Source: Cyathus striatus
Lineage: Eukaryota; Basidiomycota; Agaricomycetes; Agaricales; Nidulariaceae
Length of the DNA: 64,000 nt
Direction: 5' to 3'
Assembly (NCBI GenBank): GCA_025738555.1
Contig: JAOVFP010000012.1
Coordinates: 682,001-746,000, forward strand
Position numbers and translations under genes: made by a program. Shown here piece after piece: positions 23,701-36,326 of the stretch; the stretch's first letter is position 1, and each line of letters starts with the position of its first letter. Under the pieces are notes generated by a model that saw only the letters and a program-made list of their open reading frames with translations, did no database searches and was not told the origin of the DNA.

Positions 23701-24771
23701 GAGAACCAGTACATCTAGACCGCCTATGCCTCCTATGCCTGCCCCGATAGCCATGACACAGCAACGCATATTTGTTGGTAATATGCAGCAGTTTAATATG
23801 GTGGAGATTGGGCCGAGCACTACCGCTGCGGATGTGCTCGAGTTGGTTGATTCTCAAGGATCTCTTAAGGGCTGGGCGGGCACTGGCGGGTGGATGGTTT
23901 GGGAAGTTGCTCAAGATTTTGGAATGGGTACGTTGTTTTCACCTTATTCTTCTGGATAAATGTCTTATTATTTCTTTGCAGAACGTCCAATTCGAAGCTT
24001 TGAGCTCCTCGCTGATGTTCAAGCCTCTTGGAACAAAGACAAGATGGTGAACACCTTTATGATCAAGTTGACACCGCTTGCCATTCCCTTGCGCCGTTCT
24101 GTACGTTGTTTCGTTTTGTTTCAGTAATATATTTACTAATTTTGTTCTCCAGGCTCTTCCATCAAGCTCTCCCATGTGCTCTGGATACGTTGAATGGGAA
24201 GCTAAGCGTGGCAAGTGGAGCAAGCGTTGGTTGCAACTTCGAGAGCACGGTCTCTGGCTATCCAAGCGCGATAATGTTAGTCTTGCAGGTTATATTTTTT
24301 CTTTACTCGACGATTGACCGGTTTATAGGGAAAGGATGAAGTACACATTTGCTCTCTTTCCAATTTTGATGCGTATCACATAACCCGTCCTTACAAGTCT
24401 CCAAAACCTTTCACTTTCGCGGTTAAATCCACTGATAACCTGTCATTCTTTGAAAATACCGCTGATTACCTTCATGTTTTCTCCTGCAAAGAAGAGGACG
24501 GAAGGGCGTGGATGGAGAAGATTCTGGTGGCTCGGGTGAGTAATTTGAATTGTCGGCCTTTTCGATTAGTGTTTAATATCTTCCGTAGTCCTATGTTCTC
24601 TACCAAGAAAAAAATGTCCTATTTAATCCTAGGGCAGCTAGCGGCAACGGTGCTGGCGCTGCTCTGTCTCGCGCTGGCACCACCCGTAAAAGCCGGCCTA
24701 GCCAACCCCTTGTGGATGTGTCTACCCAGCCCATGTTTGAATTCGGGTCTCTTCTCCACAAGCAATCTTAA
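20778..24771 (+). CDS. RA and PH domain protein, large, low-complexity N-terminus
   Basis: Six exons (20778-21398, 21482-23927, 23982-24100, 24153-24275, 24329-24535, 24589-24771) sum to 3699 nt, 1232 residues, in frame. The first 980 or so residues are Ser/Pro/Thr-rich and probably disordered, with short basic patches. Then comes a Ras-association-like region (QQRIFVGNMQQFNMVEIG to FMIKLTPLA) and a PH domain (CSGYVEWEAKRGKWSKRW to GRAWMEKIL, with the conserved C-terminal Trp). This tandem RA-PH order is that of MRL/Grb7 adaptors linking Ras-family GTPases to membranes and actin. A role in polarity is an inference. ATG 20796 is a possible alternative start. Confidence 0.82.
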
Positions 24772-25078
24772 TGACAGCATGATCACCACCAAACGCATTG
24801 ACAAAATTCTTCGCTCTTTGTTTGTAGACTTTACCCGCTTGAACTTGTTGTATCAATACCTCCTCTTGACTTTTCTTGATTGACTTTTAACTTTTTTGCC
24901 AAGTTATGATAGTCTTCTGACTTCCTTGATAATACCCTTCCTTGCAACATAGACAGCACCTCACATTCCTTATAACTCCTTATCACTCTGTATAGTTTGA
25001 AAAATACAATTGATCATATTAACAGAATTACAAAATAAGATGTAGAAACAAAAAAAGAAGAGGAAACAAGGTATCGAA
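24772..25078. other. Convergent 3' region, no gene seen
   Basis: 307 AT-rich bases between the stop codons of the RA-PH gene and POB3; they should hold both terminators. Confidence 0.45.
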
Positions 25079-27444
25079 TTAATCCGATACCTTCAATTTC
25101 TTCTTCGGAGGTTCCTCCTCTCCGTCCGCTGCTGTCTTCTTCGTTGGTTTGGGCTTTGGCTTGGGTTTCACCTTGGGTTTATCCTCGTCCACCTCCATAG
25201 AGTCATCTTTAGGGGCAGCTTTCGTAGCTTTCGGCTTGGGCTTCGGTTTCGGTTTGGGCTTGTCCTCATCCACATCCATTTCATCGTCCGACTTTTTCTT
25301 CTTTGGTTTAGGAGCAGGTTTCTTCTTAGGCTTCTCCTTGTCATCCTCCGCGTCGCTCTCGTTTGATTTCGCCTTCTTCTTGGCAGTCTTCTTGGCACTG
25401 TCTGCTTTCGCAGTTGCCTTTCCTTTACCTTTGTTCTTTTGAGCATTCGTGAGTGCAATATCACCACTGGCATCGGACGCTGTTTCTGCGCCGGAGTCAT
25501 CTGAGTCGGTATCAGTGGGGGATCCAGCATCCGAATCAGACACTTGGAAGTCCTCTGAAATGGAGATAGTTAGACATGAATTGCTGTAAGTTACAAGGGA
25601 ACACACCGTCTTCCTCGCTGTCTTCATCTTCGTCCATTCTGGATACCTTCTTCGTACGGGGCTCATCGTCGTCAGAGGTAACAATGCTCTGCATGTCCTC
25701 ATCGTCATCATCATCTCCAGCAGCGGCGGCGAGAAGCAAGTCGGCATCAGGGACCATCTCATTCTTCACTCTAACCTTCTTGTCCTTGAGGTATGCTTCC
25801 ACAGCATCATGCTCCTCCTTGTTGATAGAAGAGAAGTTGAACTCTGGGCCCGTCTTGGTGACGATCTTGAGATCGAACGTACGAGCTGCAGCGGCTCCCA
25901 TGCTCGCACCGACACGGGAGAAGACGGCCTGGTGGACGTCGGCGATCTCAATGAGTGCGGGTTGCTTGGACACGAAGAAGATATATTTCTCGAGCATGAA
26001 AAGCTCTCCTTGGGTAGCCTTGAGATTAGCCTTGATGCATGGATGATGATCACGGCTGAAGATTCCAGTTAGTGTAATGTGAGATAAGAATTAGGCTGGG
26101 ACATACCCCTGGAAGCTACCAGCACCAATGATCTTCTTTTTCGCTAGAGCACGGAATACACCCGAGACAACCTCAAAAGTGGGATCTTCGTAGTTCTTCT
26201 TCAGTCTGTCGTATTTAGCAATTTCCTCCCTATTCGCAAATCAGAAAGTGTTTGATATGGGAATAGGATAATGCATACTCGGTCATGTTGAGTTCGGCAG
26301 TAATCTCCTCCTCGCGGGTAAACTGCATCACCAAGTATTGGTAACGAGTCTGACCTTGACGAATTGGTGTGCTTAATCCAAGCTGGATGGATGTTACTAC
26401 CGTACGGATGAATATGATACAATCAACTTACAATGAATAGAACATGTTGATCATCCTTCGGCAGGAGGAATAGTTTGGATATACTCTGATATAGAATTTT
26501 GTAGTCGTATGTTTTACCACGCAGACGCAAGAAGTCGGGGAACATATCCATATCGTAACGACCACGGGGTGTGAGGACGAGGACTTCTTCGAAACTGAGA
26601 ATAAGATCTCCCATAACCTGCCCAATTTCAGCCTTCTCCTTGACCATATCGTGGAAAACCTGCGCAGCACTTATTTCCTCCTCGTCGTTATCTTCTGCGT
26701 CAGACTTATTAGAACCCGCATCCGATCCGGTCCCGGCCCTCAGTTTAGAGTGTGTACCGGGAACGTGGAATCGAATCTCGACCATCTCGTCGCCCATGTT
26801 CTTGGACGCTTTTGTCGAGGACGAGGGATTAGAGAACTCCAACGAGACTTCTGTGCGACCAGCTATGTTGGAGTTGGCTACATGTCGCAAGGGGAGCTCG
26901 AATGAAGTCTTGTCGGAGACAATGAAAGCGAGGTCTTGACCTACGGAATAAAACCAACATATATAATTAGCTTACGTGGCAAGCACTGTTATCGATACGA
27001 ACCTTGGAAATCGGTAACCCCCCAATTCCAACCCTTGAAGGTTACTTCCATTGTCTCGAGTGTAACAGCGAAGTGGTTTTTGAGAAGACTTGCAAGTTTA
27101 TCATGGTCCTATTTCGAATATCAATCTTAGCTTGAGGGGCATAAAACTGGTTGGTACACACCTCCCTCATGAACCCGTCAAATTTTTCTTTCCTGTGGTC
27201 CCTCAAACCAACTCGAAGCTGAAAACCGCGAGCAACGCGAAGCCACTGTGCCCATTTTATCTCTGCTGTTGGAATAGCACTGACCCCTTCAGAATCAGCG
27301 CCCTTCCACGCCATACCACTGGCAGCAACTCGGAACTCTGCAGCCAACAGTAAATAGCTATATTTTTGTATATGAACGAGCACGGAACGTACTGCCAACT
27401 TCAGATGAAAGCCCATGGAAAATCCTATCAAACTGAGTGGTCAT
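25079..27444 (-). CDS. POB3: POB3, FACT histone chaperone subunit (SSRP1-like)
   Basis: With Spt16 it forms FACT, which handles H2A-H2B and H3-H4 during transcription and replication. ATG 27444 gives MTTQFDRIFHGL, then the SSRP1 N-terminal/PH region (GMAWKGADSEG, KWAQWLRVARGFQLRVGLR), the dimerisation part (VTDFQGQDLAFIVSDK, LPLRHVANSNIAGRTEVSLEF) and the middle double-PH region (FVSKQPALIEIADVHQAVFS). The C-terminus is long and acidic, then Lys/Pro/Asp-rich, with two similar blocks containing DVDEDKPKPKPKPKPK. There is no HMG box, as in yeast Pob3 and unlike animal SSRP1. Its start shares a 250-bp promoter with alpha-actinin. Confidence 0.92.
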
Positions 27445-27694
27445 GTTGAGCTAGATACGCTCGTGAGGGAAAGATGAGAAAACAGGTGAGGGTATATAGG
27501 AAAGAGTGGCGAGAAGGCTGAGTCAAGAATTGTTGAAAGACGCGCTGACGGACTTTGAAACGCGTCGACTGTATTCCAGCATTTCACCCTGTCTCTCTTC
27601 CCCTCATTCTATCGCTCCTTTTCCAATCCGCTCATTCTCATCTTTCTACTCCCCTACGACATTATTCCAATAGACTCACAAACGAATACCCATA
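27445..27694. promoter_or_regulatory. Divergent promoter POB3/alpha-actinin with ACGCGT box
   Basis: 250 bp between two start codons. It contains one ACGCGT (27560-27565), the MluI cell-cycle box bound by MBF in ascomycete yeasts, and a CT-rich run at 27590-27650 on the alpha-actinin side. Confidence 0.5.
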
Positions 27695-30321
27695 ATGGTC
27701 GATACTCTTGAGTCCCGTTCCAGGGACATGCAGGAACGGACCTTCTGTAAATGGTGCTTCATCTCTTCGGCTCGCTGGTTCTACTCCGTGACTTGGACTT
27801 ATGTACTCTATGTTTCTCTCTGTAAAGGCTTAACACAAAACTGGAAGCTAATGGTTGTCCATCCATGTCTTCTCTTGTCAAAGATCTCTCAGATGGTGTG
27901 CGACTTATTCAGTTGATGGTGAGCCCCTGGTTATGAACCGACTCTTTGAGCAGGAATTGGATTATGGTATCTTGGTTGTAGGAAATCATGGGTAAGTGCT
28001 CCAGTATATATCTTCGAGTAAGCAAACTCAAGTGGATCTAGGTGATACGTCTCTAGGACGTTACAACAAGACCCCGCGAATGAGGGTGCAGAAAGCTGAA
28101 AATGTCAACAAGGCGTTGGAATTCATCACTTCTAGAGGTGTAAAGTTAACTAACATTGGACCTGAAGGTGCGCTTTTGATGCTGCCACACCCTGAGCCCT
28201 ATTCACCACCACCCCCGTTGCCTCACAGATATTATCGATGGCAACCTAAAGCTTATTCTGGGTATGATATGGACACTCATTCTTCGGTTCACCATCGCCG
28301 ATATTAGGTATGCTTCAGTAGCCTTAACGTCATTTGTTTCCTTAAAAGGTATTCAAAAGTGAAGAAGGTCTTTCGGCCAAGGAAGGCCTTCTGCTATGGT
28401 GTCAAAGGAAGACAGAACCATACAAAGAAGTCGATGTCCAGGACTTCTCGCATAGTTGGCAAGATGGACTCGCTTTGTTCGTGCGCTAGGTTTCCTTTAT
28501 CTTTCTTTTCTGCTCTAAATACATATTCGCAGGTGTGCATTGATTCATTGTCATCGACCTGAGTTACTGGACTACGACAAACTTGATAAGGCTCGTCACG
28601 TTTATTGAATACGAATAGCGCTTGCTTATGTTTTCGCTTCAGGAAGATCGTCATGGGAATACACGTCTCGCATTCCAAGTAGCTGCTGAGCATCTCAATA
28701 TTCCGGTATGGTTAATCACATCCCTCCAACTCCCCCTAACAATTGTTATAGCAATTGCTCGAAGTTGAAGATCTCTGCGACAGTAACAAACCTGATGATC
28801 GCAGTGTTATGACCTATGTCGCAAGTTTCTTCCATGCTTTCTCATCCATGGGCAAGTAATCTTTCTCACTGTGGGCACTAACACTAATTCCTGTCAAATG
28901 TACACAGATCAGGCGGAAACAGTTTCTCGCCGGGTGGAGAAATTGCAGAATTGATGCAGTCCGTCTGGGTATCCAGGAATGACTACGAACGCCGAGCTAG
29001 GCTTGTAAGTGGAGTTTGTCCACCCAACTAACTGTATTTCATTACACATTCGCAGCTCCTCTCTGCCCTATCAGATATTCAGGCTCAGTGGGAGACTGCC
29101 GAATTTACTGGCACGTATACGGACGCTAAAGCTCACTCGGCTGAATTCACAACATATAAGCAAACCATGAAACGGAAATGGGTCACTGAACGACAGGATG
29201 TTACTACACTCTTCGGAAACATACAAACCAAGCTGCATACTTATGGACTGAGGGAATATATTCCGCCTGCAGGTCTTGCTCTTTCAGATCTGGATGCAGC
29301 ATGGCAAAAGTTGCTAGATGGTGAAGCGAGACGGTCTAGAACTATTAATGCGCAGATTCGAGAGATCAAGGAGTCCTTAAGGAAGAAATTCGCAGAAATA
29401 GCTAATAACTTTGAAAAGAAGTTGCATCAGATATCGACAGAGTTGACACAGATGGAGGGCCCGTTAGAGGTAATATCCGGCTGGCCACATATTGAGTGTC
29501 GCATACTAATAAACCTACAGGAGCAACAAGAACAAGTACAGGAGATCCAAAACCGAATACCAGCTCTTTCTGAAGCGTTAGAAGAAGTGGCAAATGCAGA
29601 AGTGGAATGCAACGGTGCAAATGTTGAAGAAAACGACTATACCATATTTACGTGTCAGGATCTAGAGTTCGAGTTGGAGCTAGTGGTTCACAGTATACAG
29701 AAGAAGATTGCTTTCATTGACAACCAGGTGCTTCAGATATTCGTTATCCCCATAAGACTCAACTTACAATGCCCCTAGATCGTATCGAGAAATATGACGA
29801 ACTTAACACCAGCACAACTGGAGCAATTCGAGAGTACGTTCAGGTACTTTGACAAGGACGAGTCAAATACCCTGAACCATCCGGAACTGATTGCAGCCCT
29901 GGCGAGTTTGGGCATTGTGTATTCCGAAGAGGATATGGACTTTATCTACGATCAGCTAATGTTGGACTACGGCGCGGTGACATTTGAAGCTTTCATCAAC
30001 TTATTGGTGGGTGGTACACGAAATGTGTCAGAGCTGTACTTGATACCGGGATAGGTTGACATTATGGAAGATCAAACATCTCCAGACCAGCTGCGGGAGT
30101 CGTTCAGAGGAATCGCCTCGGATAAGGTATATTTATGTTAAGTTGTGCCTTTTTCGCGTCTTAACTTCTTCCTAGCCATTCGTCACAGAACTTGACCTGC
30201 GGATTGCGCAACTACCCGCTGCTTCGATCGAGTATCTGCAGAATGCGATGCCCAGTTCTCCAAACGAAGCTGGAGAACCGGAGTATGACTATGAGCGCTG
30301 GCTGGACGAAGTCTTCGCATG
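27695..30321 (+). CDS. Alpha-actinin (frameshift)
   Basis: Actin-filament crosslinker. About eleven exons give two calponin-homology domains ([42 protein letters not shown]; then [44 protein letters not shown]). A rod with [18 protein letters not shown] and coiled-coil-like segments follows. The C-terminal EF-hands include the canonical loop [12 protein letters not shown], and the protein ends [12 protein letters not shown]. The rod is shorter than the four spectrin repeats of animals, as in other fungi. A base seems missing at 28943-28944 (TT for TTT) within SRRVEKFAELMQ. EF-hand 1 suggests calcium sensitivity. Confidence 0.88.
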
Positions 30322-30761
30322 AACGCTCATGCAGGAACGAATATAGTAGATGTATTTCTTGTGTACTAACATACTGAATGGAAGCGAGTAATGAAAGTGC
30401 CCGGAATGTGTTAGTACGCTATGAGATCATAAAGGGGCAAGAAGCATAAATGTAAAAGGAATCCCAACGTCCCTTTCATTAAGATTATCTAAGGGTTTCT
30501 TTTGTCTCTTGCATTCTACCAGATTCTACCTTTGAAATTTGAAGACAGGATGAAGATGAAAAAAGGACCTGAGATGAATCAATGACCCACGGTGAGTCGT
30601 GACGAACTTTGTCACGAATCAGGTTCACAGCACTCCGGCTGAGATAATCGTGAGTGCTCCTGTTTGGGTGATGATCTAGAGATAGTTACCGTAGTCTTAA
30701 CCACATCCATATAAAGCTCTTTCACCCCAACACTCACCTCCTCCATCTAACACCAAACGAA
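30322..30761. promoter_or_regulatory. Cofilin promoter with TATA box
   Basis: 440 bp between two same-strand genes. A TATAAAG lies at 30710-30716, about 46 bp before the cofilin ATG, followed by CT-rich sequence. No gene is seen. Confidence 0.55.
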
Positions 30762-31409
30762 ATGGTATGTCCTCCATACCATCTGTACCATCATGCGTGG
30801 CTGAAATTGCTTTAGGCTTCTGGCATCAGCATCAACCAGCAATGCCTTGACACTTTCCAAGAGCTGAAGATCGGCAAGAAGCATAAATATATTATCTACA
30901 ATATTAACAAAGAGAAAACCGAAATTATCGTCGAAAAGTCCTCTTCAAGCACCGATTACGAAGATTTTGTAAGCGATCTGCCCGAGGACGAGTGTCGATG
31001 GGCTATCTACGACTTTGACTTTGACTCTCCGGAAGGTGGCAAGCGGCAAAAGATCATCTTTGTCTCGTGGTACGTCCTTGATCGGTCGCGATCTCAGCGA
31101 TATGGGGGATTATGGATGGTTTATAGCATACTGCTCCCCTATATAAGCTGGTCGTGTTGAAGTGCTCACGATACTAATCTCTGGACATCAGGTCACCCGA
31201 CATAGCAAAGATCAAGCAGAAGATGGTTTTCGCGTCTTCCAGAGAAGCTCTCAAACAATCACTCAGCGGGGTACAGATTGTAGTACAAGCTACTGAATCC
31301 GCAGAGATTTCCTGGGAGTCGGGTGTGTTGTCCTTTTCTACCGTGTCCTTCACCGTTTCTGATAGTCCTTGTTTCCGCAGTCTTTGATAAGGCCAAGCGC
31401 TTACACTAA
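30762..31409 (+). CDS. COF1: Cofilin/ADF, actin-severing protein
   Basis: Actin-depolymerising factor. Four exons (30762-30764, 30816-31069, 31192-31322, 31381-31409) total 417 nt, 138 residues. The first exon is the ATG alone; the gtatgt donor follows it directly. Then ASGISINQQCLDTFQELK (with the regulatory Ser near the N-terminus), KYIIYNINKEKTEIIVEK, DFVSDLPEDECRWAIYDF, KIIFVSWSPDIAKIKQKM with the actin-binding helix, and a C-terminus VFDKAKRLH. Length and motifs are standard for fungal cofilins. Its neighbour alpha-actinin is also an actin protein. Confidence 0.93.
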
Positions 31410-31631
31410 TTCGATGTTTGAGGGTGTACTTCGTTTAACCTGTCCTAATCACTATCCGTATCATTTCTTCTTTTTTGCAAGGAACCGAAGTACTGTAGAT
31501 AAGCTACTGGACTACGATCATTTACTTATCCTGAACTTCAAACTTCGTTTGATTCATACTTGAAAAATAAATGTGAAAATAATTGGATACGAAATTAAAA
31601 GTGCTCATGCTGAAACTAAGGAGCCCTTAAG

Positions 31632-32861
31632 CTAAACGTAGATACCTCGATACGTCCTAATATGCTCCTTCATCCGTTTAATCTGGCCTTCGGTGAAGTC
31701 CGTCAAGCAGTAGTCATCACCGTAGTTCATGAAGTTGTCTATTATGTGAATATTTAGCATTTTCAGATATGAGGGCTCTGGCGGAGAAATTATACTGACG
31801 GACAGCGTCACGTTGGCCACCTTTACAGCTATCCCTACCGATAGGGCATCCAAAAGCAGGCTCGGCTTCCGGTGGTGTATCATCGACCTGGTCACCTTCA
31901 TCGCATTCACCCTGTTCACAATATGTAAGCTAGTTGCTAGATATCAACGATTCTTCTGAACACATACATCGAAAGTGTGGTAGAGACCCAGCCAGTGGCC
32001 AGCTTCGTGAGTGAGAGTCTTGCCCATGTCAAATTTTTCCAACGCGCCATCAGGAAGAGATGCTTGATTAAGAAGGATACCGTCGTACTGCAGGTGCTCT
32101 TCGTAGCTCTCGGGCATCGTTGCAAAGCCAAGGTAACCGGCGAACTCTCCTTCGATTAATCTATGAAGTATCAGGCATTATTCAAGCTCAGAAAATCATT
32201 TACATACCCAACGCTAAAGACATTCATATCCGCGGGACCACCAACTCGAAGTTTATCCTTCATAGTAGCTTCGATATCGCTATTTTCAATGTTAGCACTA
32301 ACATCGAAAAGTTTACCACTGAAAAACTCACTCGTCCGACCCCACCCATTCAAACCACTTCTTATTTAAGGTCCGTGTGGTATTTACAAGCTTGAAACTT
32401 ATGCCAGTATAATTGTAGTCTTCATTAAGTACCTCTATTTGACGATGTATTTGCTTATCCCTGATAGGAGCATAGACCCTCGTTAAAAAACAGAGTCGAC
32501 GTTGAAATTTAAAATATGTTAAAACTCACGGGACCCAGCCACCCTCTTCGGTTTTATTGGCGGCAATGACATGAAAATATACCTTGATTTTAGATGAGCT
32601 AACGTTATGTGCGTTTCGAGGAGCCAAGTTGTCGCTGGTAAACCGGTTCCGCGAAGCTTCACGCTGCTCCTTGGTAGAGTGCGATCCGCATCGTCGTACA
32701 CTGATGCCCAAGTAAAGTTAGTAGAAGTTTAATAACAAAAAGTCATAATCAACCCACCCTTTGATGCTTTTCGCAAATGGGTCGACCTTCGTAGTGCGAG
32801 ATACTGCGAGTGAGGAGCAAAGAAAGAAAGCGAGGAAAAGGGAAAGTTTGAAGAAATACAT
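31632..32861 (-). CDS. Secreted M43 metalloprotease, copy 1
   Basis: Pappalysin-type (M43) extracellular zinc protease, similar to fungal MEP1. ATG 32861 gives the signal peptide MYFFKLSLFLAFFLCSSLAV. Then come RRCGSHSTKEQ, KVYFHVIAANKTEEGGWVP, HRQIEVLNEDYNYTGISF and AGYLGFATMPESY. The zinc site THEAGHWLGLYHTF (HExxHxxGxxH) is followed by DQVDDTPPEAEP, FGCPIGRDSC and the Met-turn region NFMNYGDDYC, ending IRTYRGIYV. About six introns. It is divergent from copy 2 across 1.3 kb. Confidence 0.88.
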
Positions 32862-34168
32862 TGTAATTTATAAACTAACGAAAAATGCGAGAAAGAAAAG
32901 GAAAAAAAAAAAAGAGAAAATGATGGGCATCTCTGTAGACACTCAGCAGAGTATTTAAGACACCAACGGCGGTTTAAGGAGCCAGGACGGTCCTGAGCGC
33001 GATGGCTCACAGCAGGAGCCAAGGGCATATTCGACACTGCCAAAGCCCGGGCTGACCGCCGGCAGAGAGAGAAACGCCCGCGAGTCGCCCGCTTCATGAA
33101 GAACGGCGAGCCAAGACAAAGTAAGTGACAATAGGATGCAGTCTTAGTCTCAGAAAGAGGGTGTTAGGCGGTATGAAAGGGTGGTACATTTATCGTACAC
33201 ATGTTTTTTTTATCATCCTAGCCAAGGCCCAGCTGGTCGCGGTTTGAATGCAGTGTTTCGTGTCGTTTCATGGCGTTGAACTATGACTACGCTCATGACT
33301 TGCTGATAACTGCACCAAGATTGTAGGTTCAATACCCATTTCTCGCGATCAGCTGAGAAATAACTAGACCGGAACTTGATAGTTCAATATAAGTATGCGT
33401 TCAGAGGATCTGGGCATGATTCAGATGTGGGGGAACAAATTCAAAATCAGTTTACGTGATGGCAACCTTATTAGTGGCTGTGTACAGCCTGTGTTGGTAC
33501 GTTTCGAGTTGATCAAAACCCGCTTTCCACCTCCTCACCGAGTACTTATCACATATTTCAGAAACTTTACAAAGGCTGGGCGCTGTACTCTAACCCAACG
33601 CAAAAGGTTACCTCAAAACCTTGAGTCTTGTATCCGACCCTCTTCTGGCAGGATCTCGTTTGCGTCGTCAAATAACGTATCATTGCAAACTCGCCTATAC
33701 GCAACGCCGACGGGAATGCATTGCTAACGTGTATCAGGACCAGGCTCTGGCCAGCGTGTAGAGCTTTTCATTTACTGTACCATTACCATAATCTGTAGTG
33801 GCAATGAACATCTTAACAAATAGGAAACATTCCACTATGCTCGACTATTTTTATAGTACGACATAGTATATCGGAGCAAGGTAGTGAACACAACGCATCA
33901 CCCATCATCCCTCGATCAGTGTTGCATCCCGACCACACACAGCGTCGGTTGCATCGTTTCCTGTTCTGTGTATATAAAATGCGGTAAATGTCTTGGATTT
34001 CCCTATCCAAATTTCTGACACCAGCCTGCAACCAACGCATACTTATCACGACTCGTCACGACTGTTACGACTGTTACGACTACAATTTACGCTTTACTCA
34101 TTCATAAAGAACTTCTACATAACGTATCAACAACATATTTTCCTGCATAACTAAGCTTTCCGTTTAAT
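32862..34168. other. Divergent intergenic region between M43 copies 1 and 2
   Basis: About 1.3 kb with no supported gene. A TATATAAAA lies at 33971-33979, 190 bp before the copy 2 start. Near 32901-32922 is a poly-A stretch. Confidence 0.45.
34048..34083. repeat. Short tandem repeat, ACGACTGTT unit
   Basis: Two full 9-bp ACGACTGTT units (34058-34075), a degenerate unit before and a partial one after, in the leader of M43 copy 2. Confidence 0.6.
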
Positions 34169-35362
34169 ATGCTTCCATCACTATCCTTCGGAATTTTAAC
34201 ACTTGCTGCGCTTTCCTTGGCAGCCCCAGCTAACCTATGGCGACGAGACGATGGTCCAGTTGTATATCATAGGTATGTTCCCTCTTAATATTTTACATCG
34301 CAGATACTAACTTTAAATCAGGGGATGCGCTACAAAAATTACATCGGAACGAATGGCAAAACTTGAAAGGAAATTCGCAAGCCAGCGAGTTCCACCTAGT
34401 TCCGAAAACGCAACAGCCGCTATAAACGTTTATTTCCACGTCGTTGCCGCTAACAAAACAGTGGAAGGGGGCTGGGTTCCGTAGGTGTTTCATGTTATAA
34501 TGAGCGTTAACATATTCTCACTGCCTCTTCGTCGGTAGGGATGAACAAATTGAGGCTCAGGTAGCAACGATGAATAGGGACTACAATAACACAGGTCTCT
34601 CGTTCAAACATGTTAACACCAGCCGTATCATCAGTGAAGAATGGTTCTTGAAAGTCGGACCTGATACGTCAGTCTTCCGATAGTTAATTTAACGCCTCTC
34701 TGACAATTTGCTTGCATAGTCCTGAGGAGAAGTCCATGAAAACCCTCTTCCGTCGTGGTGATGCTTCTGCGCTCAATGTTTACACCGTCGGGTATGTGTC
34801 CTTTAGCAGTTTTAATGTGCAGCAAACTAATTCCCTTTGATAGCTTCAGAGAAGGGGAGGGAAAGGGCCTTCTCGGATACGCTACATTCCCTGCAGACTA
34901 CAATTCTGACCCTCACAACGATGGCGTTGTCCTCCTGGCATATACCCTTCCAGGTGGTTCACTTCAGCCATACAACGAAGGAAGAACCCTTGTTCATGAA
35001 GCCGGTCATTGGACAGGTCTCTATCACACGTTCCAGGTAACCAAAATTTCTTTGAACGCTAGACAAGTAATTGACTAAGAATTTTATAGGGCGGTTGCAC
35101 AGGAATGGGAGATGCCGTCGACGATACTCCTCCTGAAGAATCAGCCGCTTATGGCTGTCCAGCAAAACGCGACACATGCCCTGGCGGTGGTGAGGATCCC
35201 ATTCGTAAGTGCTTGTTTTTTGTCACTCTTGATGCATATGCTAATGCTGAAGTAGATAACTTCATGGATTACACCGATGATTCATGTATGACCGGCTTTA
35301 CCGACGGCCAAGCATCTCGCATAAAAGCCCAGCTTAGGACTTACCGTGGCGTTGATATATAA
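34169..35362 (+). CDS. Secreted M43 metalloprotease, copy 2
   Basis: Paralogue of copies 1 and 3. ATG 34169 gives the signal peptide [20 protein letters not shown]. Next are [40 protein letters not shown] and [17 protein letters not shown]. Then [20 protein letters not shown], the zinc site [34 protein letters not shown] and the Met-turn [14 protein letters not shown], ending in RTYRGVDI. About six short introns; no frame break seen. Its product is probably released into the medium for protein digestion. Confidence 0.9.
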
Positions 35363-36326
35363 TTTCTCATGATTTGCATAAAATACGAAGACCACCGTTG
35401 TATATTTAAGACCACTCAAATCAGGACATTGTAGCATATTCAAAATGCATCTTGCATTTTGTAGGCATTTTTTAACATTTGTACTTTAACGAGACTGTTT
35501 TCATTATCTGCATTTAGCTTGGACACTCTCATCCAATAACATTGCATCTCTGTAGTATTAGTGTACAATATAAAACTGCATAAACCAACTTATATCTCCC
35601 TCAAGATTTTAGTGATAGTGACGAAAACAACGGAAATATATTTCTTAGTTGGGATTTGTTTATCAATGGCTTCCGGCACAGCTGGCCATTGTCATTCAAC
35701 GCGAATCCCAACGTGGATCTAACATCCACCAAGTCGATACTGCCTCTCAATGATCATACATTCTTCGCCATTTGCTTTGGTCACTTACTCCATTCAAAAT
35801 AATCCTGTGACGAGGTGAAACAAAGTTCCACAGCCTTTCGGGCGGCCTTCAGCTCCTGTCAGTGATGTACATTTGGAAGACGACTGCCATATCGATAGTA
35901 CGGACCTCTCAGTTTGACTATTCGCCGATCTTATGGCTTCCAATCATACTATTATAACTGCGAGTGGTCTGAGTCTTGGAAAAATCGCAAGTATTCTCGC
36001 AGCTCGCTTTTGGTTCTTCAAGCTTCATCTTCGTGCAGTGTTGATCACGCACCTCCATGCTCTGTCATGCTCTCCACTTCACCCATCTCATATCTAAGCG
36101 ACCGTACGCCAGTCTCAAAATAACAATTCCCCTCCGCAGTATAGCTTAACTTGCGACAGACCGGGCTCATCTAACCCCATAATACCACTCGATCATCAGT
36201 GGCTATGTCTTCGTTCAACTTAAATATATGCCTCCCATCAAGCGTTGTCTCTCTCCCTCCTATTGTTCATAGCCCACAGGTTTGGGTACTAGCTGACTTT
36301 GATAGTCGGTGAAGAAAGTCTTGGTA
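35363..36326. other. Intergenic, no gene seen
   Basis: About 960 bp between M43 copies 2 and 3. It contains no conserved open frame. Confidence 0.45.
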
